A stretch of DNA of 64,000 nt from Nectonema munidae. Lineage: Eukaryota; Nematomorpha; Nectonematoida; Nectonematidae. The position numbers were made by a program, and so were the translations under genes. The stretch lies in NCBI GenBank assembly GCA_030549495.1, contig JAUIRK010000058.1, positions 231,501 to 295,500 of the forward strand. The letters are read 5' to 3'. The notes under the pieces are model-generated. The model was not told the origin of the DNA, did no database searches, and was given only the letters and a program-made list of their open reading frames with translations. Positions 54,870-64,000 of the stretch are shown here, piece by piece (position 1 is the first letter of the stretch; the number at the start of each line of letters is the position of its first letter).

Positions 54870-56092
54870 GTTTGTTGATATTCCTCAGTTCTTTCACATT
54901 CTAAAACTCGTTGGTTTTCTCTGAATAAAGCAGTTGAAAGAATCATAAAATTATTGAAGCCCTTAAATCTTATTTCTTTTCTGAACAAATGGCACCTAAA
55001 ATTATTCTTGAATTTTTCAATAATCCTCTTAGTGAAGCTTACCTATATTTTGTTCATAGTCTTGATTTTGTTTTCAGCAGTAGAATTATAAAATTTGAAA
55101 AAGAAATAACAGTGTTATTGAAGTTCTCGGTTGCCTGAATGAAATCATTGATGTTATGAGAGAAAGAATGGATGAAAAATTTGTTCCTCTTTCTGTAAAG
55201 AGTTGTATCAACAATGAAAATGTCTCATCACATGATAAAATAAAATTTCTGTATGAAGTCAATAATTATTATGCCATTTGTTACAAATATCTTATTAAAT
55301 GGGTTTCATCTATTAAACATTTTGAAAGTTTTTCATGGATGTTATTAAATATTATTCCAACATGGGAACAAGTGCAATCATCCTGTCTAGTGTTGAAAAA
55401 CAAAGGTATAATAATTGATGACAACAAACTTTTTTATCAGTGGTCCGTCTTACCAAAAAATTTCTTGCTGAAGAGATTTTGAAGTCAAAACTAAGAACAA
55501 CACTCAGAATTGTTGGTTTTGTGCGAATATTTTTTCAGCATTCCAGCTCATAATGCTAATGTTGAACGTTTATTTTCACTCATGAAATTTCAGTGAAATG
55601 ATGAGAGAAACAAATTGGATGTAGATTCTATAGAAGCTATCCTGCAATGAATTTAATTTCAGTTGTAAAGAATTTTATTGGTATGTGTAGGAAACAAAGC
55701 CTTATTAAAAAGTGCAAAATCTTCAAAAAAATATAATTGAAGCATAAATAATAAGTGATATTTAAGTAAATAATTCAATGTAATTTTTTTGTTATTTTAA
55801 GTTACTTTCAAATAAAATATGCATTTTTTTATTCATGTTGTACAAAATTTTTTCAAAATTAAATTACGCCTATACAATAAGATTTTATAAATATTTAAGG
55901 TTACAATTAGTCAAGTTTAAACCCAATTTTATCAAAACAAGTTTGTGTGTCACCAAAAAATTCATTTGTTTAAAATTATTTATATTAATAATTTAATAAT
56001 AATTCGTTTTTATTAACATTATTCTGTCATACAAGTGTTCCAATTTTTTATTTTTGAAATCTGGCAACCCTAGTCTAAAAACACAAAAACAT

Positions 56093-56180
56093 TAAAAAAT
56101 TATTTAAACTAACATAAAACAAAGTATACGAGAAAAGGGGGTGGGAAGGTCATTTTCGCCCCCCCCAGGATGTGCGCCCC
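56093..56180 (+). repeat. Interspersed repeat copy 3, internally deleted
   Basis: The first 30 bp (AAACTAACATAAA.CAAAGTA, ATACGAGAAAAG) and the last 50 bp (GAAGGTCATTTTCGCC to GGATGTGCGCCCCTG) of the 359-1486 repeat are joined directly, with about 1 kb missing between. Confidence 0.75.
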
Positions 56181-56184
56181 TGCA

Positions 56185-56560
56185 TTATTTACTTTTCAAC
56201 ATGATTTCAATAATATGAAAAACTGAAAAAAAATTAGGTTCGGTTGCACGAAAGCTCCTATAAAATTGAAATTTATTTCGTACGGTCTCACTAATCGATG
56301 CTCCCTATACTCTTCTATGGAAATCGCCATTTTTTCACTATTCAGTGCGTCATCGAAAAAAATAGTGGCTCGTTTCAACTTCTTTTCCTTTTCTTGATTC
56401 TTCTTTCTTCAAAATGGCCTCTCCTTTTCCTCTGATCTAATTCTTATTCTTATAATATAAGGCTTTCTAAATATGTTCAAAAAAATACAAAATACAAAAG
56501 AAATATAAATTTTGAATAATTATATCTTAATAAAATAATACCGACAGGCAATTCTCAATC
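56185..56560. other. Spacer without recognised features
   Basis: No gene supported. The 60-codon minus frame at 56196-56378 has no recognisable motif. Confidence 0.45.
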
Positions 56561-56564
56561 AGAA

Positions 56565-56822
56565 ACATTGTTCGGTTACGGTTTAAATATTGTAAATAGT
56601 AAATGAAGTAGCTTGAATTCAGAAATAATTGAAGAGTTAATTTTTGTTGGGTAAAATAATAAATCATTTAAAAATTAGCTTAAATAAAAAAGTTTATTTC
56701 ATCTTTTATTTCATGAAATACTTTTAAATTTGATCATTGAGAAAATTCTACCCCGATCCGCCCCGTGGGGAGAGCATCTCCTGACCCAACCTAAAAATTC
56801 ACTTCCCAATGGGCTCTGATAG
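56565..56822 (+). repeat. Interspersed repeat, about 270 bp, copy 2
   Basis: Same order of words as 43440-43735 (GAAGAGTTAATTTTTGTTGG, TTTCATGAAATACTTTTA, CCTAAAAATTCACTTCCC). Confidence 0.75.
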
Positions 56823-56824
56823 GA

Positions 56825-57415
56825 ACACTTAAAAATCGCTTTTGTTTGTTATAACTCTATAGACAACCAGAATGTGCCGTTAGATGCTATTATGCTAATA
56901 AAAGCATCTTCTTGGTACTTCTCGCACATATTTTTTGAAAATGGAAACAAAAACATTTTGTGATTAAAAATCTTTAGAATAAACATCAGGCTAGCTTATC
57001 ACCAAAGACGAATTAATCAAATCCTATATTATATTGTAATTCTTAAGTATCATGAATTAACACAGCTTAAATAGGAATAATTATAATAATAGAAGAAAAA
57101 TTAAAAGGAAGGAGATTGATACATGAAGTGAATTTCTATTATGATCTTTCTCAAAACTTTATAATTAAAAATAAATTCATGAATGAGTTAAAAAAAAATA
57201 AAAACATATAAAAATTAATAAATTATAAATAAACCTTGAAATACATATAAAAAATTAAAACAATTTCATTTATTTTTAGTCATATAATTGTGGCTTACTG
57301 CGTCGAATAAAGATTAAAAAAATAGAAAATAAAAAAATTTAATTAATTATACCTTTACTAATTTGAGTTAAAATTTTTATCTTTATATTATATCATTCTC
57401 TCACACTTATTTCAC
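56825..57415. other. AT-rich stretch before the LINE
   Basis: Nothing recognised. Confidence 0.5.
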
Positions 57416-57417
57416 AT

Positions 57418-59462
57418 GTCTAACCCAAAACGTGCACGTCACGATGATACCCAAACCTTACCTTTACCCAATTAATAGCGAATCTCTTCAATGAATTCAT
57501 AGAAAATTCCTCTCTAAATGCAGAAGACCTTACCCTCCTTAATAATCTAAAATATAGTCTCCTCCATAACCACACCTAGCTTATCCAAAAACATTCAGGA
57601 TAAACAAAAACCCTCTCCACCTAAGTCCAAGTCATCCCTAAATAGTGAGCTTACTCTAAAAATAGCCCCCCTACTCCCTCTGTCTCTAAAGCCGAGAAAG
57701 CTGCCTTCCGACAAAAAATAGTTAAAAACTTAGAAACTAATAAAACACACTTACCATCTCTAACAGACGGTCCTCAAATAGTGGCACTATTTATTTCCAA
57801 TTTTCAAAACCTGAAGAAAAAGCACTAGCACATCAAACACTTCACAATAACGGAATTAAATCCGAAGATTTACCTATCCTCAAACCCCGTTTCCTACTCA
57901 GAAGCATACCTATAACCACGCCACTTTCTTCTCTCTCTGCAACCATTGCTAATGAAAACCTAAACCTAAAAAATATTGCCACCCTTAATACAGTATGTCA
58001 AGCTGGTAACACAGAAACCTTCTCTTATAGTGCTATATTAGAACCTAGCAACCCTAACATTTTTAAACACCTACTTAAATCTCCTATACTCATAGTTGAC
58101 CATCACATTCTCACTCTAACCTTAGCAAAACCATTACATCGCCAATGCCAGAAATGCCTAAAACACAATCACTCAACGAATAAATGCAAAGCTGCATCAC
58201 CAAATTGCGATCACTGCGGAAAACGAGGCCACTCTATATCGGAATGCATCTTCAAAAATGATTCCACAAAACCCTCATGCTTTAATTTCTCTTCTAATAT
58301 ACCAAATTACTTACTATATCACACGTAACTTTTATCCTTTTATTCAGCATGCATCTTCATAAAAAACCGTTCACCACACACCATTACCACGATTCTCTTC
58401 CAACAATTTTTACTTTGTTCTTGTACACACCAAACCTCAATCTCTTCTTTTCGCAACCCTTTTCTTTCCTCCCTCACACCCAATAGCCATCCCCTCTGAT
58501 TTCTCCCAATCACTAACACTTGCAACATGCACACTCCCCTTTACATATCATTTAATTATCTCCACCGATTGCAAAACTCGATCACACATCTGGGACCAAC
58601 AAGAAAATCCACGAGGACAACAAGTCATCAATTTCTTATGCTCGAACAACCTATATCTCGCTGACAACTCTAAAAACCCTACATACCAACGCTCATGTAA
58701 CAACGAACAATACACATCTCACATTGACCTCACAATAACCACTTTAAACACTCTCAATCTAATATTTAATTGGTCAATTTCGGACATCCCATCAGCTTCA
58801 GATCACTCCTTCATAACATTTCAACTTCTCATAAACACTACAACCATCAAAAACTATAACAACACTTTAAAAAAGAACACCACTCACTGACTCACATATC
58901 TCAACATCCTCAACAATTGACTCCCAACATTAACATCTCTCTCCCTTCCCACATCCATCGATAAAGCTGCACTATCGCTCAATGATCATGTTTAACATTC
59001 CATCATATCATCCACTCCTATCCACCGATTTCCTAAAAGAAGACATGCCTATTTCTGGACACCTGAGCTTACTGTTTTAAAAAACAATCTGAAACGCATT
59101 ATCAAAACACTACGAAAATCTCCCTCCCCCTCAATCATTTCCATCCATTCTGCTGTTAAAAATTAATACAAACAGGCAATACTTTAAGCTAAAAAGAACT
59201 CATAGGTAAAATTCACCAGCCAGCACTCAAACAATCCATGGAACATCATCAATAGGCTAACTAAAAAGAAAAAACCTTCTACTCTCCCCGAAACAATACT
59301 TCCCTGCTCATCCGATCATACCACACACTACAACCCTCCATTTCTATCGGCAATCTTTCCCCCGACTCTCTCTCTTCTGATCTCCCCTTTCACCACACAA
59401 TTCGAGAACACTCTAAAAACATCATTCACTCCATCCAAACACATACTTTTTCTCCAATCACA
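57418..59462 (+). mobile_element. R1/jockey-like LINE, 5' part (gag zinc knuckles and endonuclease)
   Basis: The plus strand is C-rich and G-poor, unlike its surroundings. It starts MSNPKRARHDDTQTLPLP (57418) and has two CCHC knuckles, CQKCLKHNHSTNKC and CDHCGKRGHSISEC (58147-58250). The downstream endonuclease part encodes ISTDCKTRSHIWDQQENPRG, LCSNNLYLADNSKNPTYQRS, SHIDLTITTLNTLNLIF and SASDHSFITFQL, with the S-D-H-x-x-I end motif; the N-terminal third of the endonuclease is missing between about 58320 and 58540. It then approaches the reverse transcriptase, where a piggyBac element interrupts it. Many stops make it inactive. Confidence 0.75.
58147..58265 (+). pseudogene. LINE gag zinc-knuckle region
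   Basis: Two C-x2-C-x4-H-x4-C knuckles in a row, a gag-like RNA-binding module of R1/jockey-group ORF1 proteins. The flanking frame is broken. Confidence 0.75.
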
Positions 59463-60400
59463 CCTTCCGTCTACGGACAATTTTGTTATAGCTTAGTTTA
59501 CGGACATATGGCATTTTACTCCATGTATGCATGCAAACTAAAATACAATGAGAAACGAATGCAACGCAATAATTTGGGCTCATAGTGAGCACTCGCGTTA
59601 TAGCTGATCCGCGATATCGTTTTTAACATTGAAATTTGCATAAACTCGGTGTTTTTGATGTTTTTTCTTTTCCAGTTGGCTATATAGAAAAGATTTATAA
59701 TAATTAACACTGAAAAATTGATAAGCTATAATTTGTGAATCGATTTTTGAAAGTTTTTCATGTTTTCTTTCAAACGGTTTATCATAATCGAAAAAGTGGT
59801 GCTTAGAAGCTAAATATGTGAAATACCTATGAAAAGTATCCACGCTTATAATGGTAGTATGTATATGTAGATGGAAGCTAAATGCATAACGCGTTATTTG
59901 CGATTTTGGGGTATACTGATTCAACTTATAAAGGTTATTCACTGTACCAAAAAGGAAATATGAAAAACATGAAACACATAAACGTTATGGTAAATACACA
60001 AGTAGAGTTTTAGCTGTAAACAAAATAAATCATTTCGTTATATGCACGAAATGCATCAAACAAATGTTGTCTATGGTAAGAATATAGTAACGCTTGTATG
60101 CTATAAAATCTCCACTGAATGCTCATAAATATAATATAGCTGAAGTAATACAATACAGTTTGAAAACTAACTTGTGATGTAATTTGTTGTTTCTTTATAT
60201 TTTTCTGTAATAAAAGAATTGATCCGATTGATGATGTGCAATGCGTATATAATAATGCGCTTATATGAACCGATTCAATAGGATACAGTCCGTTCGTCCT
60301 TGAAATTTGATGATTGAATCTAGCTTGTGTTCATGGATTCCATTATTATATATGCGAGATCGATTATTTTTGTTTATGGCTTCATAAAACTTGTTTTATA

Positions 60401-60646
60401 ATGAACTCAGATCATAGCTCATCCACTTTCTTTGAAGATTCAGGTGATACTATTTCACTCGAATCTGATTCCAGCCTTTCATATAGTGATCAGGAAATCA
60501 ATGATAATTTGATTTCTTCTGATAACATTGATTACAGTTGGGAACCTTTCACAGACTCAAGAGGAAGATCACGCTCTGAAAACATTCGAGATGTTGCATC
60601 TTTACCCCCCGGACCTAGGGTCGTGCTTCAGGTGAAAAGGATTTGA
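60401..60646 (+). pseudogene. piggyBac D transposase, N-terminal part
   Basis: The segment starts at MNSDHSSSTFFEDSGDTISL with acidic/serine-rich sequence, then SSDNIDYSWEPFTDSRGRSR and ENIRDVASLPPGPR. The next family segment (KIFNFFFTQEIISYIFSKTK, about 60652-60710) is in another frame, so there is a frame break just after P-P-G-P-R. The match to 3839-4138 supports it. Confidence 0.75.
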
Positions 60647-60782
60647 TGAAAATTTTTAATTTTTTCTTTACCCAGGAAATTATATCTTATATATTCAGCA
60701 AAACCAAGCTGAAGATGCAACTTAATTGCGAGTAAGTTTTCATTTTTCTCAATTTATATGCAAATAAACAAACGTAGAGAGC

Positions 60783-61012
60783 ACTGGTTCCCAGCCTTAT
60801 ATCTATTTTAAACTATTTTTTTACCCATGGACCCCTATAACATGACAGGTTGAGCCAAAAATGCTAGGGTTAGAGGTTAGGCATGTATCTCAGAAAGACA
60901 TATTCTAATTTCAGAATAAAAACATGAAAAATTAAAATGCTCTTGGAAACCCTCAAAAATTGTTGATGGACTCATTGTGTTCTATAGACCACCGGTTAAA
61001 AATCATAGGTTT
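60783..61012. mobile_element. hAT-type MITE inside piggyBac D
   Basis: The left end CACTGGTTCCCAGCC, then ATGGACCCCTA, and the right end TAGACCACCGGTTAAAAATC have the form of hAT MITEs (CAGTGGTTCCCAACC ... GACCACCGGTT). Non-coding. Confidence 0.55.
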
Positions 61013-61505
61013 AGAAGTTTTTGATAGATAAATAACTTGTACATAATTTGATTTTAAATTTTGAAATTAAGTCAGGCAAAGTTAACTTGAATTCTAATTT
61101 TGTATTTTCTCTTATCATTTGAGAAAGCACTATCTACACTTCTTTTTTAAATTTTTTTTTTCAAGTTTAGTTATATATACTATTTCCGTATCTGTTATAT
61201 AAATATTTTTATGACTTGAGATTCATAGTTTTTTGAGTATATTTTGTTCGGTATTTCATAGTTCTAAACTTGGTCTTTTTGGAATATTTTATGTTCAGTT
61301 TATAGTAAAAAGATTTTTTTTCATTTCAAAAAGTTTTTTTCGTTTATCATTGCCTGTCTATACTGAAAAGTAGTCCCAACACTTTCAAAAAATTATAAAA
61401 TGTGAAATCGTTGAATTACATGGGTTTTAGGGATAGAAGATAAGTATATTCCATGATTTTGTTTTTGTTATTTTTTATAGAAAAGAGAGGCCCAAGTATG
61501 CTTAC

Positions 61506-62549
61506 TTGAAATATTGTTTTGAATGCTTCGAGGTTCACCATATACTCACCTACTTTTCTTGCTTGATTTACTTGGGTCAGAATATGGATCAGAGAATAAA
61601 AGTAACTGATTTGTTCAATGACAGTTACGGAATTCCTTTTTTGAAAGCATCTCTTGGAAGGGACATGTTCACACTGATTCATGTTTTTCTCTGTTTCGAC
61701 GACAAGAGATCTAGAGACCCCAATGATAAAATTTCAGCTATTAGATATATACATAGCCATTTTTATCAGATTTTTTCTGAATATTGGACTCTCAATGCTA
61801 ATGTTACAGTGGATGAGCAGTTGGTGAGTTTTAGAGGTAGATCTAATATTAAGATCTACGATCCAAAAAAGTCTGGACATTATGGCTTTAAATTTTATCA
61901 TCTTAACGATTCTCAAAGTTTTTATTGTTTAAAACCTGAGATGTATGTTTCCGGGCTTCCTGACAAAGAATACTTTTCAACATTTTCAATTATGAAGAGG
62001 TTAATTAGCGATGCTAATCTCCCTAAAGGCTCTGATATTTTTTCTGACAGGTTTTTTACCTCATATAATATAGTCAAATGGGAACTTGAAAAAAACTACA
62101 CTGTTTGTGGTACAGCAATATCTACAAGAAAGTTTATTGCTAATATATTAAAACCACCTTATTTGAAAAGTTTGAAACTTCAAGAATGTGAATCTCGCAT
62201 AATTTATTGTAAAGAAGATTCACTTTCTGCCTACATTCCTCGAAAACATTCCAAGAAAAATTTCAAATTTGTCTATGTCTTTTCTTTTCAGCATAGAAAC
62301 AAAGTTGAAATTACTTCTGTACATGGAAAACCCGAGACATTGTTGGAATACAACAAAAACAAAAGTGGTGTGGATGTTGCAAATCGAATGGTTCGACAAT
62401 TTAGAACATATAAACCGTGTAGAAGATGGACAGTAGCTGTTTTTTCGAATTATCTCGATATTTCGTGCTTGAACACATATATTATCTCCAGGTTCAACTC
62501 CTCCGAAAACTGCTCTTCTAATATAAATCACGGTAGAAAAACATTTTAA
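61506..62549 (+). CDS. piggyBac D transposase, catalytic DDE domain
   Basis: There are 347 codons without a break. The motifs of the catalytic core are present: LNANVTVDEQLVSFRGRSNI (first D), KGSDIFSDRFFTSYNIVKWE (second D, in S-D-R-F-F-T-S) and YNKNKSGVDVANRMVRQFRT (third D), with the conserved W of R-R-W after it. The start of the natural protein lies in the N-terminal part at 60401; the ATG at 61506 is just the first in this frame. The upstream join and the C-terminal join are frame-shifted, so a complete protein is not encoded by one frame. piggyBac enzymes cut and paste at TTAA and leave no scar. Confidence 0.85.
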   Translation: MKYCFECFEVHHILTYFSCLIYLGQNMDQRIKVTDLFNDSYGIPFLKASLGRDMFTLIHVFLCFDDKRSRDPNDKISAIRYIHSHFYQIFSEYWTLNANVTVDEQLVSFRGRSNIKIYDPKKSGHYGFKFYHLNDSQSFYCLKPEMYVSGLPDKEYFSTFSIMKRLISDANLPKGSDIFSDRFFTSYNIVKWELEKNYTVCGTAISTRKFIANILKPPYLKSLKLQECESRIIYCKEDSLSAYIPRKHSKKNFKFVYVFSFQHRNKVEITSVHGKPETLLEYNKNKSGVDVANRMVRQFRTYKPCRRWTVAVFSNYLDISCLNTYIISRFNSSENCSSNINHGRKTF

Positions 62550-62569
62550 AAAAACTAGCTCTAGAATCA

Positions 62570-62791
62570 ATGATGATAAGAGCCTCAACCCCGCAAATTA
62601 ATTTGAAAGTAAAGTCTCTTCTAAACTTATATGGGTTTTCATCCCAAGAAGATCACCTATCAAGTTCATACAGAGAATTTTGTTATGTCTGTCTTCCTAA
62701 AAAAGTGAGAACGACGAGAAAATGTAAAAGATGTTCTCATTATATCTGCAAAACACATTCACATATTGCCTGCTCCCACTGCTTATCGTAA
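62570..62791 (+). pseudogene. piggyBac D transposase, C-terminal cysteine-rich domain
   Basis: FCYVCLPKKVRTTRKCKRCS and HYICKTHSHIACSHCLS give the C-x2-C...C-x2-C...C-x2-H...C-x2-C cross-brace of the piggyBac C-terminal domain, which recognises the transposon ends. It lies in a different frame from the catalytic domain. Confidence 0.8.
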
Positions 62792-63162
62792 CTTTTTATG
62801 CTGCTTCAATAAACTTTGCTATTTTCCTGTATTTTCTAATTAATTCAAATTGTTAAATTATGGAAATTGAAAATCTTTTCCAAAATATAAGGAAATATTC
62901 TATATAAAATATTTTTTATAAGTGACCAAAAAAAATTTAACGCCATCTAGAAAATATTTTAGAAATTTTGGTCGTATTCATCTTATATTCATTCTTGCAA
63001 AAAAGTTGCAAAACCTATGAACAAAACAACGGTGACTCAATATGGGTGATTTTCCAATAAAAATTTACGTGCTGGTAAAAATTTTTGCATAATGAAAATT
63101 TTTTTCATTATTTCTTGTTAACTGAAACCCTGGAGTAAAATGCCATGTCCGTAGTCCGAAGG

Positions 63163-64000
63163 TTAAACATAGCAGTAAACTCTCTTAAAACAAATGCTTC
63201 ATCTAACTTCGACCATATCTCACCCAAACATATTAAAAAATTAATACACATTCGTAACAAACATTTATTCCTTATTTTCAATGCATGCCTTACTCATTCA
63301 CATTTCCCCAACGTTTAGAAAATCGGCAAACTAATACTCATTCCTAAACCCAATAAAGATTCAAGCCTCATTCAAAATTGGCGACCAATCACTCTACTAC
63401 CCATACTAGGCAAACGTTTCGAAAAAATCATACGCAAACGTCTAGTCCACTACATCCTATCCCGTAACCTCATCCATCACACGCAATTTGCATACCTTCC
63501 CAACAAAAATACGGAAACAGCACTATCTCGTCTAACAACCTACCTTGACTCTTCCCTTTCTACTAAAAAAATTTCTTCTACAAACTTCCTAGACATAAAC
63601 AACGCTTTCAACTCAGCCTGGCATCTTGCCATCATCACAAACCTTGCCCACAAATCATTTCCTCCTTACATCATCAAATTTATAAGCTCATACCTTTCAA
63701 ACCGCTGTCTCATTTTCCGACATCGCGCTTCCCTTTGCATCCATAAGCTAACCCTCTCGACTCCCCAAGGAGTATGTCTTTCCGATATCCTCTGGCTAGT
63801 CCTCATAGACCCGCTTCTCGATCTAATCCACACCAACACAGATTTCTCTCAATGTTTTTCAGACGACATATTATTCACATTCACCAGTAACTCTCAACAA
63901 GAAAACCTCACCAAATCCTCTTCATTTCTACTAAAGCTACAAGAAAAAGCAAACACACATAAGATATTCTTTAACTCCAGCAAAACCAACCTCATTCACT
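63163..64000 (+). mobile_element. R1/jockey-like LINE, 3' part (reverse transcriptase), cut by the window end
   Basis: It resumes as LNIAVNSLKTNASSNFDHIS, then KIGKLILIPKPNKDSSLIQN with WRPITLLPILGKRFEKIIRK, HHTQFAYLPNKNTETALSRL, SSTNFLDINNAFNSAWHLAI, LSTPQGVCLSDILWLVLIDP and CFSDDILFTFTSNSQQEN. The catalytic Y/F-x-D-D box reads F-S-D-D, and the palm aspartate is retained in F-L-D-I. G-T-P-Q-G is changed to S-T-P-Q-G. At least one stop is present. The rest lies beyond the window. Confidence 0.85.

Larger units (their letters stand above)
53457..56073 (+). mobile_element. hAT transposon with BED finger, near full length but broken
   Basis: Coding sequence runs from 53980 to about 55690 in several frames. 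Likely ends are CTAGGGGACACCATTTGTCC at the left and, inverted, CTAGGGTTGCCAGATTTC at the right. No clear 8-bp target duplication is seen. The total of 2.6 kb is a normal hAT length. Confidence 0.6.
59463..63166 (+). mobile_element. piggyBac transposon D, 3.7 kb, inserted in the LINE
   Basis: The right end, read inverted, is TTAACCTTCGGACTACGGAC followed by ATGGCATTTTACTCCA. The left end has CCTTCCGTCTACGGACA, a second TTTACGGACATATGGCA and TTTTACTCCA. TTAA is kept on the right (63163-63166) but missing on the left. Coding parts are at 60401-60730, 61491-62549 and 62570-62791. A hAT MITE occupies 60783-61012, in what may be an intron (donor GTAAGT at 60733, acceptor TTTTTTATAG at 61490). Confidence 0.85.

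Noticed and set aside
1-64000. Retroviral, LTR, Polinton-like, CRISPR or bacterial features
   Set aside because: None recognised. The only reverse transcriptases belong to non-LTR LINEs, and the repeats present are tandem or transposon-derived, not CRISPR-like.

Overview
The window is AT-rich, animal-type nuclear DNA that is dominated by old DNA transposons and LINEs. Two host genes can be recognised. The organism is an invertebrate with spliced genes. The transposon mix (piggyBac, several hAT lineages, Tigger, FLYWCH-MULE, RTE and R1/jockey-like LINEs, tRNA-derived SINEs) and the base composition suggest an arthropod, and a parasitic crustacean such as a copepod is my best but weak guess. 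No bacterial operon, CRISPR array, rRNA or true tRNA gene is visible. I recognised no retroviral, LTR or Polinton-like element.

Layout. 0-4.4 kb: a 42-bp tandem array, a 1.1-kb interspersed repeat, a hAT fossil and a piggyBac fossil. 4.8-8.7 kb: a small MITE, then a larger composite with long inverted arms enclosing nested tandem repeats and a divergent hAT-fold transposase (C-Q-H-H type). 10.3-11.3 kb: a hAT tail. 14.69-16.74 kb: an uninterrupted THOC5 coding region (THO complex, mRNA export) with a poly(A) signal and a probable 5'UTR splice acceptor. 17.2-22.8 kb: a second copy of the C-Q-H-H transposase, a piggyBac N-terminal fragment and an RTE LINE with a MITE inside its reverse transcriptase. 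24.1-24.3 kb: an NRF-1-type palindrome just upstream of a possible first exon. 25.5-26.7 kb: a degraded piggyBac on the minus strand.

27.2-44.0 kb, minus strand: exons of a CTD small phosphatase-like (CTDSPL2-type) gene. Four exons of the HAD phosphatase domain (34056 down to 27236) join in phase. Three upstream low-complexity exons (43986 down to about 37839) are phase-compatible with each other and probably encode the disordered N-terminus. The introns hold a Tigger element, a DUF4371 hAT, SINEs and many TTAA MITEs.

44.4-64 kb: a tandem repeat of about 147-151 bp, duplicated repeat blocks carrying a tRNA-derived SINE, a FLYWCH-MULE transposase (minus), a BED-finger hAT (plus), and an R1/jockey-like LINE split by a 3.7-kb piggyBac element that itself carries a hAT MITE.

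The most unusual signal is a set of nine TTAA-flanked MITEs of about 120-140 bp. In at least three subfamilies a short, subfamily-specific palindrome sits just inside one terminal repeat, followed by three copies of a CGTCTGC-like motif, the last two spaced 21-23 bp apart. Several copies sit precisely inside other elements (RTE, Tigger, SINE), so they record the order of insertions.
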